Positions 52,832-63,490 of a DNA stretch of 64,000 bases are shown piece by piece. Made by a program: the position numbers and the translations under genes. The notes beneath the pieces are model-generated. The model saw nothing but the letters and a program-made list of their open reading frames with translations, did not search any database and was not told the DNA's origin. How positions within the stretch are numbered: the stretch's first letter is position 1; each line of letters begins with the position of its first letter. This stretch comes from Tropicimonas isoalkanivorans (lineage in GTDB: Bacteria; Pseudomonadota; Alphaproteobacteria; Rhodobacterales; Rhodobacteraceae), in the NCBI RefSeq assembly GCF_900112335.1, contig NZ_FOLG01000011.1, forward strand, positions 62,001 through 126,000, given 5' to 3'.

Positions 52832-53614
52832 ATGCCACGTTATGCCCTGAAGATCGAATACAACGGCGCGCCTTTCTCCGGCTGGCAACGGCAGAAGGAG
52901 CACCCTTCGGTCCAGCAGGCCATCGAGACAGCCATCTCGCGGCTTCAGCAACAACAGGTGACGATCGCCGCTGCAGGCCGTACCGATGCCGGCGTGCATG
53001 CGCTCGCGCAGGTCGCCCATGTGGACATGGCACGCGCTTGGGACCCATTCCGGTTGTCAGAGGCGCTGAACTACCACCTCAAACCGTCGCCAGTCGCAAT
53101 TCTGGCCGCGGCCCCGGTATCGGGCGACTGGCACGCCCGGTTCTCGGCTCATGAACGACGCTATCTCTTTCGCCTTCTCCCCCGAAGGGCGCCGGCGGCG
53201 CTGCTCGCAGGAAAGGTCTGGCAGGTCGCCCACCCCCTGCGCATAGCGCCGATGCAGGAGGCCGCGCGATACCTCCTCGGCCGCCACGACTTCACCACCT
53301 TCCGTGCCACCGAGTGCCAGGCCGACAGCCCCGTGCGAACCCTTGATCAGCTCGATATCGAATGGGTTGAAACGCCTCTGGGCCCGGAGATCCACTTCTA
53401 TGTTCGCGCGCGGTCATTCCTGCACAACCAGGTGCGCAGCTTTGTCGGCACGCTCGAACGGGTGGGCGCCGGCGCCTGGACGCCGGAGGACGTGCGCCGC
53501 GCCTTGCAAGCAAAAGACCGCGCCGCCTGCGGCCCTGTCTGCCCGCCCCATGGATTGTATCTGTCCGGCGTGGGATACGTTGACAATCCGTTCGACCGCC
53601 CGTCCGAGCCCTAA
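52832..53614 (+). CDS. truA: tRNA pseudouridine synthase A
   Basis: This 260-residue TruA has the catalytic GRTDAGVHA with Asp52, the N-terminal [38 protein letters not shown] and [18 protein letters not shown]. It makes pseudouridine at positions 38-40 of tRNA anticodon arms. It is a single gene, convergent with the TIGR02302 gene, with a GC-rich hairpin between them. Confidence 0.96.
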   Translation: MPRYALKIEYNGAPFSGWQRQKEHPSVQQAIETAISRLQQQQVTIAAAGRTDAGVHALAQVAHVDMARAWDPFRLSEALNYHLKPSPVAILAAAPVSGDWHARFSAHERRYLFRLLPRRAPAALLAGKVWQVAHPLRIAPMQEAARYLLGRHDFTTFRATECQADSPVRTLDQLDIEWVETPLGPEIHFYVRARSFLHNQVRSFVGTLERVGAGAWTPEDVRRALQAKDRAACGPVCPPHGLYLSGVGYVDNPFDRPSEP

Positions 53615-53623
53615 GCGTGGCCC

Positions 53624-53640
53624 GCGCACCGAAGGTGCGC
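53624..53640. terminator. Hairpin between convergent truA and TIGR02302 genes
   Basis: GCGCACC-gaa-GGTGCGC, a perfect 7-bp stem with a 3-base loop, lies 10 bases after the truA stop. It lacks a T-run, so termination strength is uncertain. Confidence 0.4.
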
Positions 53641-53701
53641 CTGGCCCAACGGGAGGAGATGCATCTTCGATGCGTCGACGACGGGCGGGAGCGCCCTGCC
53701 G

Positions 53702-56275
53702 TCAGAACCGGTCGAGGAGGCGTCGCAGGTAGTCCAGCTCGAGTTCCGGCCGTTCCCTGTCGCTTGAGCGGCGGCGCAGTTCGTCGAGCAGGTCGCGCGC
53801 GCGGCGATAGATGTCTTCGCCCTGGAGCAGGTTCTCCTCGCTGCCAAAACTGCCGGAGGAGCCAGCTTCGCGTCCGAGTGGGTCGCGCTGCCGGTTGCCG
53901 TCGGCACTGCCGAACTGCTCGCCCTCCTGTCCCTGCTGCTGTTGCTGTTGCTGTGCCATCGCCTCGCCAAGTGCGCGCATTCCCTCGCGCATCTCCTCCA
54001 TGGCGCGGGATTGCTCGTCGATCGCCTCGGCAAGCTCGTTGCCCTCCAGCGCATCCTCGGCGCGGTCCATGTGTCCTTCGGCCCGGCCAAGCGAGTCCCG
54101 TGCGGCATCCCCCGGCTCCGTTCCCGCGCCCGGTAGGTCGCGTCGCAACTCTTCAAGCCGTTGCCGCAGGGCGCCCTGGCGCTGCGCCAGAGAGCGCGCA
54201 TCGGGCTCTCCCTGTTCACCGGGCTGGCCAGGTTGCTGACCGGTGCCCGGCGCGCCGCGCGGCTGACCGTTGCCCGATTGACCCTGTTGCTGACCGGGTT
54301 GCTGCCCATCCTGCTCGCCGGGGTTCGTGTTAAATTGGTCCTGAAGATCGCGAAACGCTTCGTCCGACAGACCCTGCTGGTCTCGCAGGGTCTCAGCCAG
54401 ACCCTGCATCGCCTGATCGCCTGGGCTTTGCCCCTGTTGCCCCTGCTGGCCCTGCGCGACCTGCATATTCTCCATCATCTGCCGGAGCTGCTCCATAAGG
54501 GCCATAGCCTCCTCGGTCCGGCCCTCCTCCATGAGCTGCTGCAGACGGTCCAGGAGCTGCTGCAACTGATCGCCCGTCATCGTCTGCATGTTCTCCGACA
54601 GCTCACGCTCCTCATCGGTCTGACGCTGCTGCTGGGCAAGCTGCCGCATGTAATCCTGCAGAGCCTCGCGGAACTCGTCCATCAGGTCGGCGATCTCTTC
54701 ATCGGTCGCCCCGTTCCGGATCGCCTCCGTCAGCCGGTCCTGAGCCCGGCGCAACCGCTCCAGGGCATCTGACAGATCGCCTTCTTCGATGGTCAGCGCA
54801 ATCGTCCACAGTGCTTCCGCCACCTCTTCCTGCGTCTCCGCCGACAGACCACCCGGCGCGCGGACGGCGGCCTCCAGCCGCAGGATCGCCACCCGCAGCG
54901 GAAGGTAATGGCCGCCATCACGCATGATCTCTTCCGGCCGGTCGATCACAGCGCGCAGGATCTGGGCGACGCGCAACGCGTTCGCCCGCGCCCACAACAG
55001 GTCGCGCCGTTGCTCAATCAGCGCCGCAGCCAGCGGGTCGAAAAAGCGCCGCCCTGGGAGGGCGATCTCGAGCGGCACGCTCGCGCCCTCCTGGCCCGGA
55101 TCGTCGACAGCCGTCAGCGTGATATTGACCGGAAGGCCGACCCAGGGGTGCTTGGAGAAATCGGCCTCCATCGTTTCGACGAACTCACGCCGGTCGCCTG
55201 CGATCGTCATTGGCAAGTCTAGCGTGATCGGCTCCCGTGGATCCGGCTCCACTTCGAGGCCGTACCGCCGCTGAATGGCGTCCTCGTCGAGGGTAATCTC
55301 CGCACGCCCCGCAATGACGCCGAAATCGTCGGTGGCACGAAACGCCTGGGTCATCTGGCCGTTCGCTTCGCGCTCCATGTCGCCCTCGAAGGCGATGGAG
55401 GGCGGCGCGTCGGTCGTCACCTCGACGCGCCATTCCCGGCCGCCGGGCCCTTCGACGGAGAGACGTCCGCCCTGTGCAATCTCGAAATCCTGACTGGGCT
55501 CGGTCGCAGGTGTCGCCGCATCAGCGCTGCGGCCCGAAACCGACTCGTCGACACTCAGCGCGCCGACGGTCCCATAGAGCCTGAGCGTGACGCGGCTCCC
55601 GACCGGCGTCTTGAGAACTCCGGGATCAATGTCGTTCAGGTAAAGGCTCGGGAGTCCGGTGTAGGCAGGCGGCTCGACCCAGCCCTCCCATGCTGGCCCG
55701 CCAGCCAGATCGACCCCGGTTCCAGGAGCGACGGCGCCGCTGACGCTCGCTACTCTCCAGACGGACCCAAACAGCAGCCCCACAACGAGCGCGACCAATG
55801 CGACGTACCTCAAGGCGAAGGGATCGCGCCGGGCCAGTCGCAGGTCCGGCGGCACCCGCCGCGCTTTCGCCGCGCGTTCGGTCATCCGTTCCAGGTGGGC
55901 CGCCCAGACGGCGGCGGACGCATCGTCCCCCGCCCCAACAGCCTGAACATCCTCGAGCGCTTGCAGGGGACGTCCGGGCAAGGTCGCATCCAGCCGGGCG
56001 ACGGCCTCTGCCCGGCTCGGCCAGTGGAAGCTGCGCAGACCGGCAATCGCGAACCAGACGAGCGCACCCGTCGCGATCAGGGCGCCGATCCAGACGATCT
56101 CCACTGGCGCATTCTCGTGGAGACCCAGCATCAGAATGCCTGCAACGGCGAAGATGATGGTCCAGACAGGCCAGAAAGACCGGGTCAGGCGCTCGGCCAC
56201 CATGCCTGCTCGGGTGAGGCGCAGAGGCCGAATCAGGCGCCGCAGCGCGCGGGTTCGGGTGGCGTCCAGCTCCAT
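53702..56275 (-). CDS. TIGR02302 / DUF4175 family membrane protein
   Basis: This 857-residue protein has three membrane helices near the N-terminus (TRSFWPVWTIIFAVAGILML, VWIGALIATGALVWFAIAGL, YVALVALVVGLLFGSVW) and a long periplasmic part with beta-rich domains. A Gln/Glu-rich helical region follows (AQQQQQQQGQEGEQ and QQGQQGQSPGD stretches), ending LLQGEDIYRRARDLLDELRR. The family is conserved next to lysA in Rhodobacterales. Its function is unknown; an envelope role is likely. It follows lysA by 49 bases. Confidence 0.9.
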   Translation of the reverse strand: MELDATRTRALRRLIRPLRLTRAGMVAERLTRSFWPVWTIIFAVAGILMLGLHENAPVEIVWIGALIATGALVWFAIAGLRSFHWPSRAEAVARLDATLPGRPLQALEDVQAVGAGDDASAAVWAAHLERMTERAAKARRVPPDLRLARRDPFALRYVALVALVVGLLFGSVWRVASVSGAVAPGTGVDLAGGPAWEGWVEPPAYTGLPSLYLNDIDPGVLKTPVGSRVTLRLYGTVGALSVDESVSGRSADAATPATEPSQDFEIAQGGRLSVEGPGGREWRVEVTTDAPPSIAFEGDMEREANGQMTQAFRATDDFGVIAGRAEITLDEDAIQRRYGLEVEPDPREPITLDLPMTIAGDRREFVETMEADFSKHPWVGLPVNITLTAVDDPGQEGASVPLEIALPGRRFFDPLAAALIEQRRDLLWARANALRVAQILRAVIDRPEEIMRDGGHYLPLRVAILRLEAAVRAPGGLSAETQEEVAEALWTIALTIEEGDLSDALERLRRAQDRLTEAIRNGATDEEIADLMDEFREALQDYMRQLAQQQRQTDEERELSENMQTMTGDQLQQLLDRLQQLMEEGRTEEAMALMEQLRQMMENMQVAQGQQGQQGQSPGDQAMQGLAETLRDQQGLSDEAFRDLQDQFNTNPGEQDGQQPGQQQGQSGNGQPRGAPGTGQQPGQPGEQGEPDARSLAQRQGALRQRLEELRRDLPGAGTEPGDAARDSLGRAEGHMDRAEDALEGNELAEAIDEQSRAMEEMREGMRALGEAMAQQQQQQQGQEGEQFGSADGNRQRDPLGREAGSSGSFGSEENLLQGEDIYRRARDLLDELRRRSSDRERPELELDYLRRLLDRF

Positions 56276-56324
56276 CTCGCTCCTTTCGGCGGCCCGTAAG
56301 GCGGGCCCGGAGTGGGGGCCGCCC

Positions 56325-57593
56325 CTAGGACAGCCACTCGGGAATGTTATCGCGCGCGATCATTTCGTCAAAGGTCGGACGGGGCCGGATGACGGCGAAT
56401 TGATCCCCGCGCACCAACACTTCCGGGATCAGCGGCCGCGTGTTGTATTCGGACGACATGACCGCCCCGTAGGCGCCCGCGGAACGAAAAGCGACCAAAT
56501 CGCCGGGCTTTAGCGGCGGCATGTTGCGCCCACGGGCAAAGGTGTCGCCACTCTCGCAGACAGGGCCGACCACGTCGTAGGGCGTTTGCTCGAGTCCCGG
56601 CTCCGGCTCGAAAACAGGCACAATGTCGTGATGCGCGTCATACATGGAAGGGCGGACAAGGTCATTCATCGCCCCGTCCAGAATCAGGAAGTCCCGCCCC
56701 TCGCCGTGCTTCACATAGATTACGGCGCTCACCATGATGCCCGCGTTGCCGGAAATCAGCCGCCCCGGTTCGATCTCCACCTCGCAGCCCAGATGGCCAA
56801 CGGTGCGCTTGATCAGATCGCCATAGTCGCTTGGCAACGGCGGCGCCTCGTTGCTCCGGGTATAGGGAATGCCCAGTCCACCACCGAGGTCGAGACGCCG
56901 GATCGCGTGGCCGTCGGCCCGCAGCGCCTCGGTCAGATCCGCAACCTTTCGATAGGCCATCTCGAACGGTTCGAGTTCCGTGAGCTGCGAGCCGATATGC
57001 ACATCGATGCCCACCACTTCCAGGCCCGGAAGCTCGGCCGCACGCGCATAGGCGTCCCGGGCCCGCGCGATCGGGATACCGAACTTGTTCTCCGACTTCC
57101 CCGTCGCAATCTTTGCGTGGGTGCGGGCGTCGACGTCCGGGTTGATGCGAAGTGCGACGGGCGCTGTCACGCCAAGCGACGTCGCCACAGCGCTCAGCAC
57201 CTCCATCTCCGGCTCGCTTTCCACATTGAACTGCCGGATACCCCCTTCAAGGGCGGCGCGCATCTCTGCCGCCGTCTTGCCGACGCCGGAAAAGACGATC
57301 CTGTCCCCCGAAACGCCGGCGGCCTTCGCGCGTGCGTATTCGCCCCCAGAGACCACATCCATGCCGGCCCCGAGCGCGGCCAGCGTCTTCAGAATCGCCT
57401 GGTTCGAGTTCGACTTCATCGCAAAACAGACGAGGTGGTCCATCGGCTCCAGCGCTTCGTCGAAAAGCCGGAAGTGCCGCTCCAGTGTCGCCGTGGAGTA
57501 GCAGTAGAACGGCGTGCCGACAGCCGCCGCGATATCCGCGACGGGAACGTCCTCGGCGTGGAGCGCGCCGTCGCGATACAGGAAATGGTCCAT
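56325..57593 (-). CDS. lysA: Diaminopimelate decarboxylase
   Basis: This 422-residue fold-III PLP enzyme starts at ATG 57593. The PLP lysine lies in VCFAMKSNSNQAILKTLA. Other motifs are VDVHIGSQLTELEPF, LDLGGGLGIPY, EPGRLISGNAGIM, and VGPVCESGDTFARGR with the catalytic Cys. It makes L-lysine from meso-diaminopimelate. It lies in the argH - lipoprotein - lysA - TIGR02302 group on one strand. Confidence 0.96.
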   Translation of the reverse strand: MDHFLYRDGALHAEDVPVADIAAAVGTPFYCYSTATLERHFRLFDEALEPMDHLVCFAMKSNSNQAILKTLAALGAGMDVVSGGEYARAKAAGVSGDRIVFSGVGKTAAEMRAALEGGIRQFNVESEPEMEVLSAVATSLGVTAPVALRINPDVDARTHAKIATGKSENKFGIPIARARDAYARAAELPGLEVVGIDVHIGSQLTELEPFEMAYRKVADLTEALRADGHAIRRLDLGGGLGIPYTRSNEAPPLPSDYGDLIKRTVGHLGCEVEIEPGRLISGNAGIMVSAVIYVKHGEGRDFLILDGAMNDLVRPSMYDAHHDIVPVFEPEPGLEQTPYDVVGPVCESGDTFARGRNMPPLKPGDLVAFRSAGAYGAVMSSEYNTRPLIPEVLVRGDQFAVIRPRPTFDEMIARDNIPEWLS

Positions 57594-57693
57594 TCTGGCG
57601 CGTCCTTCTGGCGTGCGATCGAAGCCGGGTCTTAGCACACATGCGGTCCGCTGCAATTATCGCGAAGCCGAACGCAGCCGCCCATGCGTCCGG

Positions 57694-57879
57694 TCAGTCG
57701 ATCCCGGAGACGAGCCGGGTTCCCCCGCTTCCGCCCACAACCCCCACTTTCGCCGAACCGGAGAGCGTGATGCCGGGCTGGACATGGTCTGGGCGATCCG
57801 AGGGCGGCACGGGCGCTCCGTCCACGCCGCAGGCTGACAGGGCACAAAGACCAAGGAGGAGGAAAAGGCCGCGTCTCAT
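57694..57879 (-). CDS. Small lipoprotein between argH and lysA
   Basis: This 61-residue protein starts at ATG 57879, overlapping the argH stop by four bases. It has a lipobox: [16 protein letters not shown], with Cys17 as the lipidated residue. The mature part is short and Pro/Gly-rich ([20 protein letters not shown]). Position and form match the LptM/YifL-like lipoprotein encoded near lysA in proteobacteria, which assists the LptD-LptE complex; sequence alone does not prove that identity. Confidence 0.8.
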   Translation of the reverse strand: MRRGLFLLLGLCALSACGVDGAPVPPSDRPDHVQPGITLSGSAKVGVVGGSGGTRLVSGID

Positions 57880-59276
57880 CCGATGCGCTCCTTCCAATCC
57901 GAGATCCGCGCGCGCACCTGGTCGGGCGCCGTGCCGCCAAAGGAGACGCGGCTGGCAACCGAATTGTGCACACCGAGCACATCGAAAACGTCCCCGGTAA
58001 TGCCGGGGTGGACTGACTGCATGTCCTCCACCGACAGATCCGGCAGGTCGCAGCCACGCGCCTCGGCCATCGCGACGAGGGAACCGGTGACGTGATGCGC
58101 CTCCCGGAACGGCAGGTCCAGCACGCGCACCAGCCAGTCCGCCAGATCCGTCGCGGTAGAAAACCCGCTCGACGCCGCGGCCTCCAGCGCGCTGACGTTG
58201 GCGCGCATGTCGCCCACCATGCCGGTCATCGCCGCAAGCGCCAGCATCAGCGTGTCGGCGGCGTCGAAGACCTGCTCCTTGTCCTCCTGCATGTCCTTGG
58301 AATAGGCGAGCGGCAGCCCCTTCATGACCGTCAGAAGCGCGATGTTTGCCCCGACGACCCGGCCGATCTTGGCCCGGATGAGTTCGGCAGCGTCCGGGTT
58401 CTTCTTCTGCGGCATGATCGAGGAGCCGGTAGAGAAGCGGTCCGACAGGGTCACGAACCGGAACTGGGCGGAGGACCAGATTACGAGCTCCTCGGCCAAC
58501 CGGCTGAGATGCATGGAGGTGATGCTGGACGCCGCGAGGAACTCCAGCGCGAAGTCCCGGTCGCTCACCGCATCCAACGAATTGGCCATCGGACGGTCGA
58601 AGCCGAGCGCGGCGGCCGTGGCGTGCCGGTCGATGGGGAAGGACGTGCCCGCCAACGCCGCAGCCCCCAGCGGGCATTCGTTCATGCGCGCGCGGGCGTC
58701 GCGGAAGCGGCCAATGTCCCGGCCGAGCATTTCCACGTAGGCAAGCATGTGGTGGCCCCAGGTCACGGGCTGCGCCGTCTGCAGGTGTGTGAATCCCGGC
58801 ATCACCCAGTCAGCGCCGGCCTCTGCCTGCGCCAAGAGCGCCCCCTGCAGCGCGGCGAGTCCGTCCATGGCCGCGTCGCACTGTTCCCGCACCCAAAGGC
58901 GGAAGTCCGTCGCCACCTGATCGTTGCGCGATCGCGCCGTGTGCAGCCGCCCCGCCGGCTCGCCGATGAGCTGCCGCAGCCGCGCCTCGACGTTCATGTG
59001 GATGTCTTCGAGCGCAGCGGAAAACTCGAAACGCCCGCCCTCGATCTCTGACAAGACCGTGAGCAGCCCTTCTCGGATCGCGTCTGCGTCGTTATCGGTG
59101 AGGATGCCTTGGGCTGCCAGCATCGCGGCGTGGGCGCGGGAACCTTCGATGTCCTGACGGGCAAGCCGGCGGTCGAAATCGATGGAGGCATTGATCGCCT
59201 CCATGATCGCATCGGGCCCGGAGGCGAATCGCCCGCCCCACATCTGGTTGGCAGCCTGTCGAGACACGTCGGTCAT
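57876..59276 (-). CDS. argH: Argininosuccinate lyase
   Basis: This 466-residue enzyme of the fumarase/aspartase superfamily starts at ATG 59276. Motifs are [60 protein letters not shown] and the signature [18 protein letters not shown]. It splits argininosuccinate into arginine and fumarate, the last arginine step. It is the first gene of the group, divergent from the TlpA-like gene with only 23 bases between them. Confidence 0.97.
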   Translation of the reverse strand: MTDVSRQAANQMWGGRFASGPDAIMEAINASIDFDRRLARQDIEGSRAHAAMLAAQGILTDNDADAIREGLLTVLSEIEGGRFEFSAALEDIHMNVEARLRQLIGEPAGRLHTARSRNDQVATDFRLWVREQCDAAMDGLAALQGALLAQAEAGADWVMPGFTHLQTAQPVTWGHHMLAYVEMLGRDIGRFRDARARMNECPLGAAALAGTSFPIDRHATAAALGFDRPMANSLDAVSDRDFALEFLAASSITSMHLSRLAEELVIWSSAQFRFVTLSDRFSTGSSIMPQKKNPDAAELIRAKIGRVVGANIALLTVMKGLPLAYSKDMQEDKEQVFDAADTLMLALAAMTGMVGDMRANVSALEAAASSGFSTATDLADWLVRVLDLPFREAHHVTGSLVAMAEARGCDLPDLSVEDMQSVHPGITGDVFDVLGVHNSVASRVSFGGTAPDQVRARISDWKERIG

Positions 59277-59299
59277 GGATCGGACCCCGGAGGAAGAGA

Positions 59300-59857
59300 A
59301 TGAAACATCTGTTGGCTGCAGTGGTCTATACGGCCCTCTGCGTGTTGGCAAACCCGGCACTGGCGGAGATGGGCGATCCTGCGGCGCTGCGCGACGGCGA
59401 CATGAAGAAACTGGCCTTTCACGCCGATCCGAAGGACGTGCCCGACATTGAAATCGTCGATGCCGATGAGGCCGCCGTGCGACTGTCGGACATGGCGGGC
59501 CGATGGCTTGTGGTGAATTTCTGGGCCACATGGTGCGCCCCCTGCCGCGAGGAGATGCCCACGCTGTCCAATCTTCAGGCACACTATGACGGCAAGCCAG
59601 TGGATGTCGTGACCATCGCCACCGGTCGCAACCCGCCCACTTCCATCCGCCGGTTCTTCGAGGAGATCGAGGTTGAAAACCTCCCGCTCTATCGCGATCC
59701 CAACCAGGCACTCGCACGGGGAATGGGCATTCTCGGCTTGCCGGTCACGGTCATCATCGACCCGGAGGGCCGCGAAATCGCCCGCCTGATGGGCGACGCG
59801 GACTGGGACAGCGATAGCGCAATTGCGATTCTCGACGCCCTGTCCGCGGGGTCCTGA
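59300..59857 (+). CDS. TlpA-like periplasmic thioredoxin
   Basis: This 185-residue protein has a signal peptide ([20 protein letters not shown], cleaved after LAE) and a thioredoxin domain with W-C79-A-P-C82 ([18 protein letters not shown]), then [20 protein letters not shown] with the cis-Pro. It is a reductant for periplasmic disulphides, in the TlpA/ResA group that serves cytochrome c and oxidase assembly. It diverges from argH, a common pairing in this family. Confidence 0.93.
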   Translation: MKHLLAAVVYTALCVLANPALAEMGDPAALRDGDMKKLAFHADPKDVPDIEIVDADEAAVRLSDMAGRWLVVNFWATWCAPCREEMPTLSNLQAHYDGKPVDVVTIATGRNPPTSIRRFFEEIEVENLPLYRDPNQALARGMGILGLPVTVIIDPEGREIARLMGDADWDSDSAIAILDALSAGS

Positions 59858-59925
59858 CCCGAGGCTTGCAGGACGTCCCGCAGTACCGTCAAGCGCTTAC
59901 GGGTAAGCGGGATACTGTCGCCCCG

Positions 59926-60294
59926 TCAGCCGACGACCATCCCCCCGGCGTTCGCCCAGGCGCCCAACGGGCCCATGTCATAGACCTTTTCATAGCCAAG
60001 GGCGCGCATCACCTTGCCCGCCATTCCGGACCGCGCGCCCGTCGCGCAATAAAGCACGATGGGGCGATCCCTACGCAGGGCTGGATCGCACGCCGGATCG
60101 CGCGGGTTCGCGCGATGGTTGAGCGCCGCAAGCGGGATATTGATCGCACCCTGTGCCTTCTGGCCGCCATCCAGTTCCGATGCATCCCGGACATCAACCA
60201 GCACGGCGTTTTCGGATTCGACCATCGAAATGGCTGTTTCACCGTCCACGTGCGTGGCTTTTGCCGCGAAGGGGTTCAGAACAGTCAGAAGCAT
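59926..60294 (-). CDS. Rhodanese-domain sulfurtransferase
   Basis: This 122-residue single-domain rhodanese has its active-site loop Cys83-A-T-G-A-R (VLYCATGARSG). The family pattern ENAVLVDVRDASELDGG, then GAINIPLAAL, precedes it. It transfers sulfane sulfur to a thiol acceptor; the partner is unknown. ATG 60294 is chosen because the upstream extension has no rhodanese character. It is a single gene. Confidence 0.92.
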   Translation of the reverse strand: MLLTVLNPFAAKATHVDGETAISMVESENAVLVDVRDASELDGGQKAQGAINIPLAALNHRANPRDPACDPALRRDRPIVLYCATGARSGMAGKVMRALGYEKVYDMGPLGAWANAGGMVVG

Positions 60295-60361
60295 CGGGTA
60301 GGCCTTATATTTTCTTTCCCGCATATATGGCCGGTACGGGGCGCATCGCAAGGGGGACGGA

Positions 60362-60934
60362 TTATCGGCTAAGGGCTGCGACGTCCGCATGGCGCGCACA
60401 ACCTATGAGGTGGTCGTTCACCATGCCCGTGGCCTGCATGAACGCATAGACGATTGTCGGCCCGCAGAAGCGAAAACCCCGCGCCTTCAGGTCCTTCGAA
60501 ATCCGGCGGGACAGGTCCGTTTCCGCAGGCACCTCTTCGAGCGTTGCAAAGCCGTTCTGAATCGGGCTGCCCCCCACCCTGTCCCATAGGAAGGCGGTGA
60601 ATCCTTCCCGTGATTCGATCTCGAGGTAGGCCCGCGCGTTGCCGATCGTCGATTCGATCTTGCCGCGGTGGCGCACGATGCCGGCGTCTCCCAAGAGGCG
60701 CGTGACGTCTGCCTCCCCCCACCCGGCAACGATCTCGGGGTCGAAGCCGGCAAATGCCGCCCGGAAATTCTCGCGCTTCTTGAGAATCGTGAGCCAGGAC
60801 AGACCGGCCTGAAATCCATCGAGCACCAGCTTTTCCCAAAGCGCGCGCGAGTCGTACTCCGGCACCCCCCACTCGGTATCATGATAAGCAATGTAGAGCG
60901 GATCCTGCCCCACCCATCCGCACCGTTCACCCAT
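60362..60934 (-). CDS. tag: DNA-3-methyladenine glycosylase I
   Basis: This 190-residue Tag has zinc ligands at both ends (Cys5 and His18 in RCGWVGQDPLYIAYHDTEWG; His and Cys in NDHLIGCARH) and the core pattern LVLDGFQAGLSWLTILKKRE. It removes 3-methyladenine from alkylated DNA. It is a single gene, divergent from the EAL-domain gene. Confidence 0.95.
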   Translation of the reverse strand: MGERCGWVGQDPLYIAYHDTEWGVPEYDSRALWEKLVLDGFQAGLSWLTILKKRENFRAAFAGFDPEIVAGWGEADVTRLLGDAGIVRHRGKIESTIGNARAYLEIESREGFTAFLWDRVGGSPIQNGFATLEEVPAETDLSRRISKDLKARGFRFCGPTIVYAFMQATGMVNDHLIGCARHADVAALSR

Positions 60935-61021
60935 CGTCTCGCCTCCGTCAGCCGACTGCTACGGGCCGCAAGCTGCCTCAGTGCGCGACGCTTTACCAGT
61001 TCTTCACGGGCCGGGACTTAG

Positions 61022-61900
61022 ATGGCCGTGATTATTGCGGAATTCGTCAGGCAGCGCGGGCACGACATGGAACATCACACCGACCTGGACCTAGCGCCCG
61101 CGGGCAATCCCTTGCGGGAGGCCGTTTCGCTGAGGGGTCGGAGCATCTTCGGCATGGTGCGCCGCGCTTTGGACCGCAAGGACGTGCTGCTGGCCTACCA
61201 GCCGGTGGTCGATTCGCGGCGGCCGACCCACACGGCCTTCTACGAGGGGTTGATCCGGGTGGTCGACGACACGGGCCGGATCATTCCGGCGAAAGACTTC
61301 ATCGAGGCGTGCGAAACCAGCGAGACCGGGCGCAGTCTGGATTGCTTGTCCCTGGAGATGGGCCTTGCCGCTCTCGCCCGCGCGCCCGCGCTGCGCCTGT
61401 CGGTCAACATGTCGGCGCGCTCGATTGGCTATCCTCGTTGGATGGAGACGTTGGAGGCCGGCCTTTCGGTCGATGAGACCGTCGCGGAGAGGCTCATCAT
61501 CGAAATCACCGAATCCTCCGCCATGGTCGTGCCGGACAAGACGATGGTGTTCATGGAGCGGTTGCGGGCCTGTGGCATCTCCTTCGCCCTGGATGACTTC
61601 GGCGCGGGCTATACTGCGTTCCGATACCTGAGAGACCTCGATTTCGACATCCTGAAGATCGCCGGCCAATTCGTCACCGGCATCAACCAGAATCCGGACA
61701 ACCGGGTTCTGACCAAGGCGCTGGTGCTGATCGCGCAGCAGTTCGAGATGTTGACAGTGGCTGAAGCCGTGGAAAGCGAGCAAGACGCACGGATGCTCAC
61801 CGCCCTCGGCGTGGATTGCATGCAAGGCTTCTACTACGGGGCACCCACCACCCGCCCCTGCTGGCCCGAGTTCCCGCCATCTCTGCGGGCGGCCGGTTAG
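61022..61900 (+). CDS. EAL-domain cyclic-di-GMP phosphodiesterase
   Basis: This 292-residue stand-alone EAL protein carries E75-G-L (TAFYEGLIRV) instead of E-A-L. It keeps LSVNMSARSI, IIEITESSAMV, ALDDFGAGYTAFRYL, LKIAGQFV and AEAVESEQDARML, the metal and catalytic residues of active phosphodiesterases. There is no GGDEF, PAS or membrane segment, so it acts in the cytoplasm. It should hydrolyse c-di-GMP, affecting motility or attachment. ATG 61022 is used; ATG 61067 is possible. Confidence 0.88.
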   Translation: MAVIIAEFVRQRGHDMEHHTDLDLAPAGNPLREAVSLRGRSIFGMVRRALDRKDVLLAYQPVVDSRRPTHTAFYEGLIRVVDDTGRIIPAKDFIEACETSETGRSLDCLSLEMGLAALARAPALRLSVNMSARSIGYPRWMETLEAGLSVDETVAERLIIEITESSAMVVPDKTMVFMERLRACGISFALDDFGAGYTAFRYLRDLDFDILKIAGQFVTGINQNPDNRVLTKALVLIAQQFEMLTVAEAVESEQDARMLTALGVDCMQGFYYGAPTTRPCWPEFPPSLRAAG

Positions 61901-62267
61901 GCAAGGGAGCGCCCGTCTGCACCGGTCCGTGAGCCATGGATTTGTGGCCCGGCCGCGAAGGAAGATGCCGGCACGTCGCCATATCGGCGGAGCGCGCCGA
62001 GCACATGCGCCCCCTCCAACGAAAGCGAACCAACGTCGTGTCCGCCGCTGGGTTTTCCGATTCGTTGAGGCCGCTCAGGTACTCCACTGAACGCGAAATC
62101 AGCCCGAATCCGCCCCCCTGAGCCCTTGCGACGTGGGTGGGACACCCTGTCAGTTGCTATTGACCCGGCGTCACCCGTACCAAGTCGGTAGCCTTGGGGG
62201 GAGAAAGTTTGCAGTCTGGGAGGCAGACCCCTCAACTGAGGGCTTAATGACTTAATAGGGAGCCATC
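61901..62267. other. Upstream region of phaA with two small hairpins
   Basis: About 370 bases without a gene. Near the phaA start it holds two dyads, GTCTG-ggagg-CAGAC and CCTCA-ac-TGAGG, at about 62,215-62,243, then a taggga ribosome site. They may be a leader structure or regulator site for the PHB operon. Confidence 0.4.
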
Positions 62268-63443
62268 ATGACAAACGTCGTTATCGCATCGGCCGGCCGC
62301 ACAGCCGTCGGCAGTTTCCTCGGATCCTTCGCGAATACACCGGCCCACGATCTCGGCGCAGCCGTGCTGAAGGGTGTTGTGGAGCGCGCAGGCGTCGACC
62401 CATCGGAAGTATCCGAAACGATCCTGGGTCAGATCCTTGTCGCCGGACAGGGTCAGAACCCGGCCCGCCAGGCCCATATCAACGCGGGCTTCCCCGTCGA
62501 ATCGCCGGGCTGGAACATCAACCAGTTGTGCGGCTCCGGCTTGCGCAGCGTTGCTCTCGGCGCGCAGCACATCATGCTGGGAGATGCCGCCATCGTTGCA
62601 GCCGGCGGGCAGGAGAGCATGTCCATGGCGCCGCACGTGGCCTACCTGCGCAGCGGGCAGAAGATGGGCGACCTGAAGATGCAGGACACGATGCTCCGCG
62701 ACGGTCTGCTCGACGCCTTCCACGGCTATCACATGGGCCAGACCGCCGAGAACGTCGCCGAGAAGTGGCAAATCACCCGCGACGAGCAGGACGAGTTCGC
62801 GTTCCGCAGCCAGAACAAGGCGGAGGACGCCCAGAACGCCGGCAAGTTCAAGGACGAGATCATCCCCTTCACTGTGAAGACCCGCAAGGGCGACATCGTG
62901 GTCGAGGACGACGAGTACATCCGCAAGGGCGCCACGCTTGAAGGGATGCAGAAGCTGCGGCCGGCCTTCGACAAGAATGGCACGGTGACCGCCGGCAACG
63001 CCTCGGGCATCAACGACGGTGCGGCAGCCGTTCTGCTGATGAGCGAGGAAGAGGCCGGCAAGCGCGGTATCGAGCCTCTTGCCCGGATCGTCTCCTGGGC
63101 GAGCTGCGGCGTAGACCCGGCGATCATGGGCACGGGGCCGATTCCGGCGTCCCGCAGGGCGCTCGAAAAGGCAGGCTGGACGATCGACGACCTCGATCTT
63201 GTGGAAGCCAACGAGGCCTTCGCAGCCCAGGCCCTGGCCGTGAACAAGGACCTCGGGTGGGATACATCCATCGTCAATGTGAATGGCGGCGCCATCGCCC
63301 TTGGCCACCCGATCGGTGCCTCCGGCGCCCGCGTCCTGAACACTCTGCTCTACGAAATGAAGCGGCGTGACGCGAAGAAGGGCCTGGCCACGCTGTGCAT
63401 CGGTGGCGGCATGGGCATCGCCATGTGCCTCGAACGTCCCTGA
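62268..63443 (+). CDS. phaA: Acetyl-CoA acetyltransferase (beta-ketothiolase)
   Basis: This 391-residue thiolase has nucleophile Cys88 ([13 protein letters not shown]), His347 ([16 protein letters not shown]) and acid/base Cys377 ([13 protein letters not shown]). The length and GMQKLRPAF segment fit biosynthetic PhaA. It condenses two acetyl-CoA to acetoacetyl-CoA, the first step of polyhydroxybutyrate synthesis. phaB follows 165 bases downstream. Confidence 0.95.
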   Translation: MTNVVIASAGRTAVGSFLGSFANTPAHDLGAAVLKGVVERAGVDPSEVSETILGQILVAGQGQNPARQAHINAGFPVESPGWNINQLCGSGLRSVALGAQHIMLGDAAIVAAGGQESMSMAPHVAYLRSGQKMGDLKMQDTMLRDGLLDAFHGYHMGQTAENVAEKWQITRDEQDEFAFRSQNKAEDAQNAGKFKDEIIPFTVKTRKGDIVVEDDEYIRKGATLEGMQKLRPAFDKNGTVTAGNASGINDGAAAVLLMSEEEAGKRGIEPLARIVSWASCGVDPAIMGTGPIPASRRALEKAGWTIDDLDLVEANEAFAAQALAVNKDLGWDTSIVNVNGGAIALGHPIGASGARVLNTLLYEMKRRDAKKGLATLCIGGGMGIAMCLERP

Positions 63444-63467
63444 TACTGTCAGCGGAAAAGAGTCTGG

Positions 63468-63490
63468 AGGGCGCCCATGTGGCGCCCTTC
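63468..63490 (+). terminator. Hairpin after phaA
   Basis: AGGGCGCC-catgt-GGCGCCCT, an 8-bp perfect stem followed by tctc, lies 24 bases after the phaA stop. The short T-poor tail suggests partial termination between phaA and phaB. Confidence 0.5.
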
